Source: Emticicia aquatilis | Lineage (GTDB): Bacteria > Bacteroidota > Bacteroidia > Cytophagales > Spirosomataceae | Reading direction: 5' to 3' | Length of the DNA: 64,000 bases | NCBI RefSeq assembly: GCF_014644295.1 | Contig: NZ_BMKK01000003.1 | Span: 496,001-560,000 of the forward strand | Notes under the pieces: model-generated | What the model saw: only the letters and a program-made list of their open reading frames with translations | Told to the model about the DNA's origin: nothing | Database searches by the model: none | Shown: positions 1 to 9,248 of the stretch, in pieces | How the letters are laid out: each line of letters opens with the position of its first letter | Position numbering within the stretch: the first letter of the stretch is position 1 | Position numbers and translations under genes: made by a program

Positions 1-338
1 AGGAATTTATGGGGATTTTTGAGTTTAAGAAAGTTCAGCCCATCAAAGGTCTAACAATCAGTTATTTACAAAAAATGGATTCTTTCATTATGCCACCTTT
101 GGCGGTGGAGGTTTGGGCTGGAAATAGCAAAGCTGATTTGAAAGTTATTCAGAAAATCACGCCAAAACAAGCTAAAAAAATGGAAGGAAACGCCAATGTT
201 GGGCTTCAAATTCCTCTTATACAAGGCTCATATAAAATGATAAAACTGGTCATTAAACCAGTGTCGAAACTTCCAGTTTGGCACCCTGGAAAAGGGCAGA
301 AAGGTTGGTTTTTTGTCGATGAAGTATTTTTTAATTGA
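1..338 (+). CDS. C-terminal end of an Fn3-associated-domain protein (5' end cut off)
   Basis: The reading frame is open to the left edge, and the codons before the first ATG at 9 are sense codons, so this is the end of a longer gene. The visible ~110 residues look like a beta-sandwich accessory domain. The ending GKGQKGWFFVDEVFFN resembles the tail of Fn3-associated domains that follow cytochrome-c-like or glycoside hydrolase family 20 domains in Bacteroidota. The catalytic part lies outside the window, so its enzyme class cannot be given. The family assignment is recall of a motif, not a search result. Confidence 0.6.
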   Translation, partial: EFMGIFEFKKVQPIKGLTISYLQKMDSFIMPPLAVEVWAGNSKADLKVIQKITPKQAKKMEGNANVGLQIPLIQGSYKMIKLVIKPVSKLPVWHPGKGQKGWFFVDEVFFN

Positions 339-412
339 TTTATTGACGTACTTTGTGGCATTAATGCGGCTGTCTTTCAATCGCTAATTTTTAATTTTAT
401 TACGTTTATTCT

Positions 413-886
413 ATGTGCTACTGTGGCGAAGCAAAACCATTTTCTGACTGTTGCGAACCAATCATCAAAGGTGAAAAAACTGCCCAAACTGCCGAGCAAT
501 TGATGCGTTCGAGATACTCGGCTTATGTGGTGGTTGATGTGAAATATTTGATTGCAACTACCTATCCAACTCAACAAAAAAACTTCGATGAAGCCGATAT
601 TCGGGCGTGGGCAGTGGCCAATCAGTGGAAAAAATTGGAAGTTATTGCTACAAGAAAAGGTAAATTCAATGAAGAAGATGGTGAAGTTGAATTTAAAGCC
701 TCTTATTTAGATGATTCTGGGACATTACAAATTCATCACGAAAAATCTACGTTCATCAAAGAAAATGATAAATGGTATTATCTGAGCGGAATAATTGGTA
801 GTTCTGAAGCACCACAAACCCAAAATCGAAACGATTTGTGTGCCTGCGGAAGTGGTAAAAAATACAAGAAATGTTGTGGTAGATAG
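413..886 (+). CDS. YchJ/UPF0225-family SEC-C motif protein
   Basis: This 157-residue protein carries two zinc-binding-type cysteine clusters. The N-terminal one is C2, C4, C13 and C14 (CYCG...CC). The C-terminal one, at about residues 142-157, is a classical SEC-C motif (CACGSGKKYKKCC). Between them lies an NTF2-like middle region containing the family signature LMRSRYSAY. This matches the YchJ family in order and length. The molecular role of the family is poorly defined; SEC-C motifs bind zinc and often mediate protein contacts (as in SecA). It has no signal peptide, so it should be cytoplasmic. The ATG at 413 gives the expected N-terminal cysteine motif. Confidence 0.9.
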   Translation: MCYCGEAKPFSDCCEPIIKGEKTAQTAEQLMRSRYSAYVVVDVKYLIATTYPTQQKNFDEADIRAWAVANQWKKLEVIATRKGKFNEEDGEVEFKASYLDDSGTLQIHHEKSTFIKENDKWYYLSGIIGSSEAPQTQNRNDLCACGSGKKYKKCCGR

Positions 887-912
887 ATTTAAAACTAATC
901 AAAAATACTTGC

Positions 913-950
913 GAGATTAGAATTTACTTAGACCTCTAAATTCTAATCTC
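913..950. repeat. Perfect 14-bp inverted repeat downstream of the SEC-C gene
   Basis: The arms GAGATTAGAATTTA (913-926) and TAAATTCTAATCTC (937-950) are exact inverse complements around a 10-nt loop. An A-rich then T-rich stretch follows. It could act as a first transcript end for the gene at 413-886 or be a small palindromic repeat. Confidence 0.6.
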
Positions 951-986
951 AAAAAGCAGATTTTCTATTTTTTTAAATATTATTTT

Positions 987-1011
987 GCTCTTCAAATTGA
1001 AGGGCATTTTT
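987..1011 (+). terminator. Probable intrinsic terminator
   Basis: GCTCTTC (987-993) pairs with GAAGGGC (999-1005, one G-T pair) and is followed by ATTTTTA. It lies after the SEC-C gene and only about 12 nt before the next ATG at 1023, so it would end the upstream transcript. Confidence 0.55.
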
Positions 1012-1022
1012 ATTTAAACTAT

Positions 1023-1415
1023 ATGAAAACTCCATTTTTTATTTCTTTATTCTTACTTGCTTTTGAGGGATTTTCGCAGAAAATAACCTCTATTACCCTC
1101 AACGAATCTACACGTGGTTTTAGGCGAGAAATTTTAATTTCCGAAAAGGAATATATTTTAGACGAAAATTCGATTATCTTTAAGAAAAAACTTTCTATTG
1201 AAGATTGGAAAGAAATCATGAAAATTTGTGAAAAGATTAAACTTGATTCATTTTACTCTTTCAAATCTTCATCAAGAAAAAGGGCAAATGATGCAGCTTT
1301 GCAGGCTACTATTGAAATAACAGTAGGAAATAAAAAGTATCAATCTTCTACTTTCGACCACAATAATCCACCCAAAGAGCTTGTAGCGTTGGTAAATAAA
1401 CTAAGAAACTTCTGA
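1023..1415 (+). CDS. Exported hypothetical protein, 130 aa
   Basis: I do not recognise this family. It starts with a clear signal peptide (MKTPFFISLFLLAFEGFSQ, about residues 1-19), so it is exported to the periplasm or envelope. The remaining ~110 residues are Lys/Ser-rich and alternate predicted strands with one helix-like segment (SIEDWKEIMKICEKIKLDSF, about 59-78). The M14 carboxypeptidase gene follows 32 bp downstream on the same strand, so the two may be co-transcribed, but nothing links them functionally. Confidence 0.75.
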   Translation: MKTPFFISLFLLAFEGFSQKITSITLNESTRGFRREILISEKEYILDENSIIFKKKLSIEDWKEIMKICEKIKLDSFYSFKSSSRKRANDAALQATIEITVGNKKYQSSTFDHNNPPKELVALVNKLRNF

Positions 1416-1447
1416 CTTTCTTTGAATCACGATATTCCGATAAATTT

Positions 1448-2776
1448 ATGGTACTTCTTCACAAACGCCTTACCTTTGTGCTTTCGGTAATTATCTCATT
1501 TCTAACCAATATGTCAGCGATTGCACAGCCCAAACTCCCAGATTTTTCAAAACAATTATTCGATATTCACGAACAAATCAAAGAACAAAGCCTCACTAAA
1601 CGCCGTTTTAAGCACAAAGATATTGTTCCGTTGATAGAAAAATTGCCTTTTTCGGTCGAGAAAATCGGGAAGTCATTTGAAGAACGAGATATTTATCAAA
1701 TCAAGATGGGAAGTGGCAAAATCAAGGTTTTGTTGTGGTCGCAAATGCACGGCGATGAAGCTACTGCCACGATGGCCTTGTTTGATATTTTTAATTTCTT
1801 TCAAGGAAAAAATGATGGATTTGATGCACTAAGAAGCAAAATTCTTGAAAATTGTACGCTCTATTATGTGCCAATGCTCAATCCCGATGGAGCAGAACGC
1901 TTCCAAAGACGCACCGCTACCGACATTGATATGAACCGTGATGCTCTAAGTTTTCAGACTCCCGAAGGCAGAATTTTGAAGAAACTCCAAGACGACCTAA
2001 AACCTGATTTTTCGTTTAATTTACACGATAAAAATACCAAATACAGTGCTGGGGCGAGCGGAAAGCAAGCAACGATTTCGTTTCTGCCAACGTCATACAA
2101 TTATGCAAAAGAGTGGAATCCTGCCCGAACACGAGCCATGCAAGTGATATGTGGCATGCACCAAACGCTACAACAGTTTATTCCTGGGCATTTAGGCCGC
2201 TGGAACGACGACCACGAACCACGGGCTTTTGGCGATAATATTGCTAAATGGGGTAGTAGTCTGATTTTGATAGAATCGGGCGGATATAAAGAAGACACCG
2301 AAAAACAATTTATCAGAAAACTCAATTTTGTGGCGATTTTGACGGGTTTACAGGCAATTGCAGAGCAATCATACACAAAGTTTGAGTTAAAAACTTACGA
2401 AGCTATTCCAAACAACGACCGCTATTTGTTTGACTTACTCATTCGTAATGCCCAATTTGTGCAGAATGGCAAAACCATCATCAAAGATATTGGTATTAAT
2501 CTCAGCGAAAAAAACATCAACAACGCTACTGATTTTGTATTTTCGAGCGTTATAGAAGACCTCGGCGACCTTTCTATTTTTTGGGGTATCAAAGAGATTG
2601 ATGCCAAAGGTTTGACAGTGAGTTTATTAAAAGAATATCCAGAGGTTTTGCAGAAATATAAAGTTTCAGAAAAAGAAATACAAAATCAAGAAATTAATCT
2701 CGACGAAACAGCGAGTTTCTTGCTTACGAAAGATAAAGAAGTGAAATACATCATCTTGAATGGACAAATTAAATAG
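1448..2776 (+). CDS. Exported M14-family zinc carboxypeptidase
   Basis: A 442-residue protein with a signal peptide (about residues 1-27, ending SAIAQ). The M14 catalytic set is visible: the zinc ligands H101 and E104 in HGDE, H193 in NLHDKN as the third ligand, the NRD motif at 163-165 for substrate carboxylate binding, and a candidate general-base Glu, E276, in LIESGGYK. It should hydrolyse C-terminal residues of peptides, or the related amide bonds cut by this family, outside the cytoplasm. The peptidase part ends near residue 320 and a ~110-residue C-terminal extension follows. Its 3' end overlaps the next gene by 17 nt, suggesting translational coupling. Substrate is unknown. Confidence 0.9.
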   Translation: MVLLHKRLTFVLSVIISFLTNMSAIAQPKLPDFSKQLFDIHEQIKEQSLTKRRFKHKDIVPLIEKLPFSVEKIGKSFEERDIYQIKMGSGKIKVLLWSQMHGDEATATMALFDIFNFFQGKNDGFDALRSKILENCTLYYVPMLNPDGAERFQRRTATDIDMNRDALSFQTPEGRILKKLQDDLKPDFSFNLHDKNTKYSAGASGKQATISFLPTSYNYAKEWNPARTRAMQVICGMHQTLQQFIPGHLGRWNDDHEPRAFGDNIAKWGSSLILIESGGYKEDTEKQFIRKLNFVAILTGLQAIAEQSYTKFELKTYEAIPNNDRYLFDLLIRNAQFVQNGKTIIKDIGINLSEKNINNATDFVFSSVIEDLGDLSIFWGIKEIDAKGLTVSLLKEYPEVLQKYKVSEKEIQNQEINLDETASFLLTKDKEVKYIILNGQIK

Positions 2777-3536
2777 CAGCCCAACCCAATCGAACCGTCG
2801 AATAGAGAGGTTTTTAAAAGTTCTTATGCTTCTTATTCCCCTTCAGGGGTTAGGGGTGTTTTCTGCTTTCGCCCAAAAGGCATACGTTCTTGGCAAAGCC
2901 ATTGATAAGGCCACAGGCAAACCCGTTCCAGCTGCAACAGTTGTGAATAAAGACACCAAACAAATAACCAAAACGAGCGAAAATGGTAATTTTTTGGTAC
3001 GAGCATCAAAAGGCGATTCAATAAAAATTACTTCGGTTGGTTATAAAGCAACGGGCATTGCGTGGGATGGTGTGAATATGGAGCCTGTCATCGAAATGCG
3101 GCAAGATGCCATTGCCCTAAAAGAAGTAGTGGTTAGAGATAAACGGTTGGAGCAAGTAAAGAAGCAAATTGATGAATTAATGGGTTCGCCTGAAGCTTCA
3201 ACGAAGTTAAAATGGAAGGATATTTCAAACCTAATCAATACAAATACTTCTACTCCAGGCACAATTGGTATTTCGATTGATGGGCTTTACGAACTTTTCA
3301 GTAAAGAAGGAAAATCTCGTCGAAAACTGGCAGCCATGAAGCAAGAAGACCTCAAAAAGCTCTTGGTTGAGTATCGCTACAATGCCGAATACATTTCGTT
3401 TGTAACAAAACTCAAAGGCCAAGAATTGAAGAATTTTATGCGTTTTTGTAATTTACCCGATAATTTTGTGCTTACCGCCAACGACTACGACCTAACTTTT
3501 GAGGTTTTCCGTTGTTTGGATGAGTTTAAGCGTTAG
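2760..3536 (+). CDS. Carboxypeptidase-regulatory-like domain protein, exported
   Basis: A 258-residue protein with a hydrophobic leader ending FSAFAQ (about residue 39). A CarboxypepD_reg-like beta-sandwich follows (about 42-125; VLGKAIDKATGKPVPAATV, then GNFLVRASKGDSIKITSVGYK). This domain type is common at the start of Bacteroidota outer-membrane proteins. No TonB-dependent barrel follows; instead there is a helical C-terminal half of unknown fold. The first ATG (2760) overlaps the M14 gene by 17 nt. A second in-frame ATG at 2826 would give a shorter, more typical signal peptide. The leader-coding DNA contains a palindromic CCCCTTCAGGGG sequence (see findings). Role unknown, perhaps an envelope partner of the peptidase. 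Confidence 0.8.
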   Translation: MDKLNSSPTQSNRRIERFLKVLMLLIPLQGLGVFSAFAQKAYVLGKAIDKATGKPVPAATVVNKDTKQITKTSENGNFLVRASKGDSIKITSVGYKATGIAWDGVNMEPVIEMRQDAIALKEVVVRDKRLEQVKKQIDELMGSPEASTKLKWKDISNLINTNTSTPGTIGISIDGLYELFSKEGKSRRKLAAMKQEDLKKLLVEYRYNAEYISFVTKLKGQELKNFMRFCNLPDNFVLTANDYDLTFEVFRCLDEFKR

Positions 3537-3552
3537 AAAGAAGTGAGATTTT

Positions 3553-3641
3553 AGACAAGAGACAAAAGATTAAAGACAAGAGATTTATTTTAAGTAAAAT
3601 CCTCTCTTGTCTTTTGTCTAACATCTTTTGTCAAAATAATA
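3553..3641. repeat. Imperfect inverted repeat built from GACAAAAGA/GACAAGAGA units
   Basis: The 113-bp gap before the oligoendopeptidase gene holds repeated AGACAAGAGACAAAAGA-like words on one side. Their inverse complements (TCTCTTGTCTTTTGTCT, ATCTTTTGTC) lie on the other side. It can form a long imperfect hairpin in the leader region of the downstream gene. It looks like a small intergenic repeat rather than a terminator, as no clean T-run follows. Confidence 0.6.
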
Positions 3642-3648
3642 AATAATT

Positions 3649-5370
3649 ATGCAAGAAATAGAAATACCACAGCGAAAACCACGCACATTTATTGGTGAAG
3701 AATTTGCCCTTAATCAGTGGCAAGATTTAAAGCCACTTTACGAAAATTTGGTGAGCCGTTCGATTGCGAATACCCAAGAACTCCGCCAATGGTTCATTGA
3801 CCGTAGTGAGTTGGAATCGTATTTATCAGAAAATTTGGCTTGGCGATACATCAAAATGACTTGCGATACCGCCAGCGAAGAAAACCAGAAAAACTACCAG
3901 TTTTTTGTAGAACAGATTCAGCCCGAACTTTCGGTTTACAGCGACCAACTCAATAAAAAAGCTCTTGAAAGTGCATTTTTGAGTGAATTGACTGATGAAG
4001 GCTTCTTTATCACGATTCGTGGAATGAAAAAATCAGTTGAGATTTTTCGTGAAGAAAATATTCCGATTGAAACCCAAATTCAGACCAAACAAACTGAATA
4101 TCAATCAACTACGGCCGCAATGACCGTAAACATCAATGGCGAAGAAATGACCTTGCCGAAAGCAGGAGATTTGTTGCAGTCGCCTAACCGTGCAATTCGT
4201 GAAGAGGCTTGGACAAAAATTGCCGAACGCCGCTACCAAGACCACGAAAAGCTCGATACTCTATTTAACGAACTCCGTGATTTACGTCACCAGTTGGCCG
4301 TCAATGCAGGCTTCTTGAATTTCCGTGACTATATGTTTGCGGCCATGGGGCGTTTCGATTATACGCCACAAGATTGCTTCAATTTTCACGAGGCCGTGGC
4401 CGAAACCGTTGTGCCTTTGGTGGATGAAATGGCCAAAGAACGCAAAGCAAAGTTGAATGTCGATGAACTTCGTCCATGGGATTTGAAAGTTGACCCTGAT
4501 GGCAAACCTGCTCTCAAACCTTTCAGTAATGGAGAAGATTTGTTGGATAAAACCGTTGAATGTTTCCGAAGAATCGACCCGAAATTGGCTGATTATATTC
4601 GTATCATGCGACGCATGGGGCATTTCGATGTAGAATCTCGCAAAGGAAAAGCCCCAGGTGGATATAATTATCCGCTCGAAGAAATCGGTGTGCCGTTTAT
4701 TTTTATGAATGCCACTTCAAGCCTGCGTGATGTGGTTACGATGGTTCACGAGGGTGGACACGCCATTCACTCTTTCGAGGTGCGTGATTTGCCTTTGAAC
4801 TCATTCCGTAGTACAACCTCTGAGGTTGCCGAATTGGCTTCGATGTCGATGGAATTGATTTCGATGGAACATTGGGGTGTGTTTTTCGAGAATGAAGAAG
4901 ACCTAAAACGTGCCAAAATAGAGCATTTGGAAGATATTTTGGAGGTTTTGCCGTGGATTGCCACCGTCGATAAATTCCAACATTGGATTTACGAAAACCC
5001 TACGCACAGCATCGAAGAACGTCAGACCCGTTGGGTACAGACGTTCGAGCAATTCTCCGATTCTGTGACCGAATGGAAAGGTTTTGAGCGATTCAAAAAA
5101 TATAATTGGCAGCGTCAGTTGCATATTTTTGAAGTGCCATTTTACTACATAGAATACGGAATGGCCCAATTAGGTGCAATCAGTGTTTGGAGAAATTATA
5201 AACAAGATGCCCAAAAAGGACTCGATGGCTACCTAAATGCTTTGAGGTTAGGCTATACCACAACCATCGGTAAAATTTATGAAGCTGCTAATGTAAAATT
5301 CGATTTCTCAAAAGAATACATTGCCGAGTTAATGGATTTTGTAAAGTCCGAATTAGAAAAGTTGAAGTAA
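3649..5370 (+). CDS. pepF: M3-family oligoendopeptidase (PepF-like)
   Basis: A 573-residue cytoplasmic metallopeptidase without a signal peptide. The gluzincin motif HEGGH lies at residues 367-371 (H367 and H371 as zinc ligands, E368 as catalytic base). The third ligand is probably E392 in the SEVAEL segment, at the spacing seen in the M3 family. The long helical N-terminal half and the conserved C-terminal YIEYGMAQLGA stretch fit the oligoendopeptidase F subgroup. It should trim short peptides in the cytoplasm. The gene stands alone between a repeat-rich leader and an intrinsic terminator. Exact peptide-length preference cannot be read from sequence. Confidence 0.92.
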   Translation: MQEIEIPQRKPRTFIGEEFALNQWQDLKPLYENLVSRSIANTQELRQWFIDRSELESYLSENLAWRYIKMTCDTASEENQKNYQFFVEQIQPELSVYSDQLNKKALESAFLSELTDEGFFITIRGMKKSVEIFREENIPIETQIQTKQTEYQSTTAAMTVNINGEEMTLPKAGDLLQSPNRAIREEAWTKIAERRYQDHEKLDTLFNELRDLRHQLAVNAGFLNFRDYMFAAMGRFDYTPQDCFNFHEAVAETVVPLVDEMAKERKAKLNVDELRPWDLKVDPDGKPALKPFSNGEDLLDKTVECFRRIDPKLADYIRIMRRMGHFDVESRKGKAPGGYNYPLEEIGVPFIFMNATSSLRDVVTMVHEGGHAIHSFEVRDLPLNSFRSTTSEVAELASMSMELISMEHWGVFFENEEDLKRAKIEHLEDILEVLPWIATVDKFQHWIYENPTHSIEERQTRWVQTFEQFSDSVTEWKGFERFKKYNWQRQLHIFEVPFYYIEYGMAQLGAISVWRNYKQDAQKGLDGYLNALRLGYTTTIGKIYEAANVKFDFSKEYIAELMDFVKSELEKLK

Positions 5371-5391
5371 GCAATAGTTGCAGTCTAAATG

Positions 5392-5422
5392 ATGCCTCTG
5401 GTATTTTATCAGAGGCATTTTT
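5392..5422 (+). terminator. Intrinsic terminator after the oligoendopeptidase gene
   Basis: The perfect 9-bp stem ATGCCTCTG (5392-5400) / CAGAGGCAT (5410-5418) with a 9-nt loop is followed by a run of T, 21 nt after the stop codon. Confidence 0.85.
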
Positions 5423-5519
5423 TATGTGATTTATTTCAAGAAAATGATGAAAATTCAGAATAAGATGCAGATTTTTGTATATTGAAACCAACAACAAATT
5501 CCATCATTAACAGACTTTT

Positions 5520-8500
5520 ATGAAATTTAGATTTCCTTCACTTCTATTCCTGTTTTTAGTTTCCACACTTTCATTTGCACAAGACATCACTTGCGGGTTT
5601 AACGATAACGAAATCTCGCAGGAAATCATGAAACAGTTGCCGCAGTTTATCAAAGAACGCAAAACTCGTCAACAAGCCATTGATGATTTTTATCTATGCA
5701 AGGTAGTGGTTGATGTTGATTATCAGACTTTTAAGAAGTATAATGGCGATACCCTTTTTATCAAAAATGAGGTAGCTACTATCATTCAGAAAGCCTCCGA
5801 AATTTACGAAAATGAAATAGCGACCAAGCTCGTACTGACCTACGTAAATATCTGGAAAGAAGAAGCAAAAGACCCTTACAACAATGTAACGGATATTTTT
5901 ACGATGCTTACTAACCTTCGGAATGTTTATACAAATACATCTTTATCGAAAATCCCGAGCGATGTGGTAATGTATCTCAATTCAAAAGGATTTTCTGGTG
6001 CGGGTGGCGTAGCGAGTGGTAAATTCAATGTTTCACCGTGGCAAAATATCTCGACAATCGCTCACGAGATTGGGCATAATTTTGGTTCGCCACATACACA
6101 AAGCTGTACGTGGCCAGGCGGAGCCATTGATTATTGCTATGCCGTAGAGGGTAGTTGTTATTCCGACGCACTCGAAAACATCAAAGGTACATTGATGAGC
6201 TACTGCGGCCGCCGCCTCAATAATTTTCACCCACTTTGCATTGAATTGATGAACCGAACGGCTGCATCGAGATTTCTGAAAATTAGGGCAATTACGGAAA
6301 CCGTTAAGCTAAACGAAAACTGGGATTTTAATCGAGATGCTTATTTTTCTTGGAATACGATTGTCAATGCCGAAAGCTATCTAATCGAATTGGCGGATGG
6401 AGCTGATTTTAAGAATATCGTTTTGCGTGATACCAGCGAACAATCATACGCTGTGTTGCCGTATTTGAAGAAAAACCAGACTTGTTTTCTCAGAATTAAA
6501 GCAAAAAATAGGCTTGGCGAGGGTCAATGGTCAAATACAATGAAGATGAATGTACCAGCCATTGTAGAAACCCCGAAAATTCAGTCGCCAAGCAATGGGC
6601 TAACCAATGTAGATGGTTCGACGCTTGTTTTGAGATTTGATAAAATAGATGATGCCACCGAATACCAAATTCAGACGATTGGTTTTAGTTCGGGCAATAC
6701 TTCGTATTCATTTGATTTAAACGCTACTAATCGTCGTTCGACTACCAATTCATTATCATTGGTTGTATCAAACGAAGCCTTTACTTGGCGAGTAAGAGCC
6801 GTGAGAGGAACGGAGACAAGTGCGTGGTCGAAACCTTCAACGTTTTGGATAAAACCCAATACGACTATTCTTGACCTTACCCAACAAGCACTCAATGGCT
6901 ATCCGCTTACTTTTCCGATAAATTATAGTGCAGGCAGCGGCGATATTCTGGAGGTAAGGGTTATTGTTTCCGAGAAATCCGATTATTCCTCTCCGATTAT
7001 TCAGAAATCTATCAAATCGGGTATTTATGCCAGTCAGACCAACTATCCGTTTTTGTTGCAAAATCTAAAACCTAATACCACCTATTATGTAAAGTTTGAA
7101 GAATACAACAACGAAAAGTTTAATATCATTGGTTTACCGCAGGGACTTGTGCGTTTTACGGAGCGTTCGTTCAAGACTGGCACAGAGGCTATTCCAGAAA
7201 GTTTTTCGTACTTCAATAATGCCAATGTCGAAAACCTGAGCCGAACGCTACGAAAAGTTGTTTTTAATGATAATTTCGCTTTTGTAACTACCAACGAAGG
7301 AATCGTTCAGATGAAACTCGATGGTACTTCGAGTAAATTGCTCAATCGAAACGTTACGAACGGAAATGTAAGTAATGTACTGCTTGATTCGAAAACCGAT
7401 GTGGCAGGCAATCTATGGATTTTGACACAAGTGAGTAAACGCATTGCTTTTGATGGTGTTTTTCCGAAACCAACTTTCCGTTTGGCTAAATTAGACCCTA
7501 ATACGTTCAAGATTCTTGAATCGAGAGATTTTGTGGGTAGCAATAACGCAAGCTTTAGCAGTTTCGACCCACAAACCAAATTCGTGACAGATAATACAAG
7601 TATTCAGAAAGTCAATCAAGATTCTACCGATATTGTTTATCAGTTGCCATCGGGTATTTCTCTTCAACAAAGTGTGGCTTGGGGCAAAAACTCGGCTTGG
7701 ATGCTCGTTTTTAACAGTACAAATGGCACATACGAAATCTATAATTATAACTTTGAAACCAAAAAAGCAGAGGTTTTTAATCGAAGTAACAGCTTATTGA
7801 GTAGCTCAATTAGTCAGATTTATTTAGATTCAAAAGAAAATTTGTGGGTTATACATAGTGGGGGGGCACCATTGCTAAGATACAGTAAAGAAACTGGCTG
7901 GGTAAATCAGAATTTGCCACTTTCAGGTACAAATCGTGTCATTGGCGAAACAAACGGTAAGCTATTTTTATACAATATACTTGGTACTAAAAGAGACCTT
8001 TATTCTTTCAGTGGGAGCGAACTAAAGTTGGTTGAAAATATTCCGCTTGTGAGTACATCAGGTACTTGGCAATTAGATAATAGTGGTAAAGTGTGGCTTT
8101 TACAGTTTGATAAATTATTGAAAATAAACTCTTGTAATTATCTGAAAGCTCCCAAATTAAAGGCTTCTTCAAGCCAAATCTTGAAGGGTGAGCAAGTGAG
8201 TTTAACTGCCGAAGGCTGTAGCTCGGCCAAGTGGACTTGGACTGGTGAAAACCAAGCTGTGGAAACCTTGATAACCGACAAAAATAATATAATGAAGGTG
8301 AGTCCACAGGCCAATATTCAGTATAAAGTGCAGTGTCTTGACCAAGAATGTATAAGTGATTTGAGTAACCAACTCGAAATCAATGTGCTGGCTTTGAGTC
8401 TAAAGAGTTTTGATAAAAATCAGTATTGTTCAAACGAAAAAATTGATTTGAAACTCAGCATTGCAGGCAAATACAACGCCAATAATGAGTTTAAAATAAT

Positions 8501-9185
8501 ATTTACAGGAAAAAGCAAATACACTTCGTCGATTGGTAATGACCCACTCAAAGCGAATATTCCGAATGATATTGTTTCGGGAAAATACTGGGCAAAGTTG
8601 GAGAGTACCGACCCAAAAGTATCATCGACCGACTCGATAGAAGTACATATTTTTCAAGCACCAACCATTAGCCTTACGAAACCTGCTCAGGCTTATGTGT
8701 ATGATACCGTGCAGGTTTTGGTCAACCTATCGGGTACGCCACCTTATAAGTTTGTGATTAACGGAAACGAGCGAATCACAACATCGGCGAGTACTTATAT
8801 TAAGAAGTTTTATCCTACTGAGCCAATTTACTATGCTTTTTCGGTGGCAGATATATCAGATGCAAATTGCCCAAATGGTGTCGTTTTGACCCCCGAAGAG
8901 AGCCTAAGAGTTACATTAAATCCTAAAACACTTGGTTTTTGGGTCAATTATTTCCCTGTTCCTTTCGATAGCGAACTGAATTTTCATGTTTATAACAAAC
9001 CAAGCACGAAACTCAACGTAACTTTATTGAATGAAAAAGGGAATTTGATAACTCAACAAGAATATCCAATCACTACATATTTTGATAAATTTAAGTTGAG
9101 TTTACCTGACCTCAATGCAGGAATATATTTTTTGATTTTAGAGACTGGCAAGAGGAGAGAAGTAAAGAAAATTGTGAAGTGGTAA
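5520..9185 (+). CDS. Secreted reprolysin-like metzincin with FN3 and propeller-like regions and a T9SS sorting domain
   Basis: A 1221-residue protein with a signal peptide ending TLSFAQ (about residue 21). The zinc motif HEIGHNFGSPH at residues 182-192 is the metzincin HExxHxxGxxH, with E183 as base, and the M12 (reprolysin) type is the best fit. FN3-like regions follow (about 260-560). Next is a stretch resembling two-component-regulator propeller repeats (about 570-870; for example IYLDSKENLWVI), then Ig-like segments. The last ~80 residues (NYFPVPFDSELNFHVY to KKIVKW) match the type A T9SS sorting domain, so it should cross the outer membrane and be released or anchored. It likely degrades extracellular protein. 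Its own promoter was not identified; a two-way terminator follows. Confidence 0.9.
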   Translation: MKFRFPSLLFLFLVSTLSFAQDITCGFNDNEISQEIMKQLPQFIKERKTRQQAIDDFYLCKVVVDVDYQTFKKYNGDTLFIKNEVATIIQKASEIYENEIATKLVLTYVNIWKEEAKDPYNNVTDIFTMLTNLRNVYTNTSLSKIPSDVVMYLNSKGFSGAGGVASGKFNVSPWQNISTIAHEIGHNFGSPHTQSCTWPGGAIDYCYAVEGSCYSDALENIKGTLMSYCGRRLNNFHPLCIELMNRTAASRFLKIRAITETVKLNENWDFNRDAYFSWNTIVNAESYLIELADGADFKNIVLRDTSEQSYAVLPYLKKNQTCFLRIKAKNRLGEGQWSNTMKMNVPAIVETPKIQSPSNGLTNVDGSTLVLRFDKIDDATEYQIQTIGFSSGNTSYSFDLNATNRRSTTNSLSLVVSNEAFTWRVRAVRGTETSAWSKPSTFWIKPNTTILDLTQQALNGYPLTFPINYSAGSGDILEVRVIVSEKSDYSSPIIQKSIKSGIYASQTNYPFLLQNLKPNTTYYVKFEEYNNEKFNIIGLPQGLVRFTERSFKTGTEAIPESFSYFNNANVENLSRTLRKVVFNDNFAFVTTNEGIVQMKLDGTSSKLLNRNVTNGNVSNVLLDSKTDVAGNLWILTQVSKRIAFDGVFPKPTFRLAKLDPNTFKILESRDFVGSNNASFSSFDPQTKFVTDNTSIQKVNQDSTDIVYQLPSGISLQQSVAWGKNSAWMLVFNSTNGTYEIYNYNFETKKAEVFNRSNSLLSSSISQIYLDSKENLWVIHSGGAPLLRYSKETGWVNQNLPLSGTNRVIGETNGKLFLYNILGTKRDLYSFSGSELKLVENIPLVSTSGTWQLDNSGKVWLLQFDKLLKINSCNYLKAPKLKASSSQILKGEQVSLTAEGCSSAKWTWTGENQAVETLITDKNNIMKVSPQANIQYKVQCLDQECISDLSNQLEINVLALSLKSFDKNQYCSNEKIDLKLSIAGKYNANNEFKIIFTGKSKYTSSIGNDPLKANIPNDIVSGKYWAKLESTDPKVSSTDSIEVHIFQAPTISLTKPAQAYVYDTVQVLVNLSGTPPYKFVINGNERITTSASTYIKKFYPTEPIYYAFSVADISDANCPNGVVLTPEESLRVTLNPKTLGFWVNYFPVPFDSELNFHVYNKPSTKLNVTLLNEKGNLITQQEYPITTYFDKFKLSLPDLNAGIYFLILETGKRREVKKIVKW

Positions 9186-9198
9186 AATATTGAAAACA

Positions 9199-9236
9199 AA
9201 AACGCTGGCATGATTCAAAACCATGTCAGCGTTTTT
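9199..9236. terminator. Bidirectional intrinsic terminator between convergent genes
   Basis: The stem AAAACGCTGGCATG (9199-9212) / CATGTCAGCGTTTT (9222-9235), with one G-T pair, has A-runs on one side and T-runs on the other. It can end both the protease gene (+) and the GIN-domain gene (-). Confidence 0.88.
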
Positions 9237-9248
9237 TATACCCAATTA

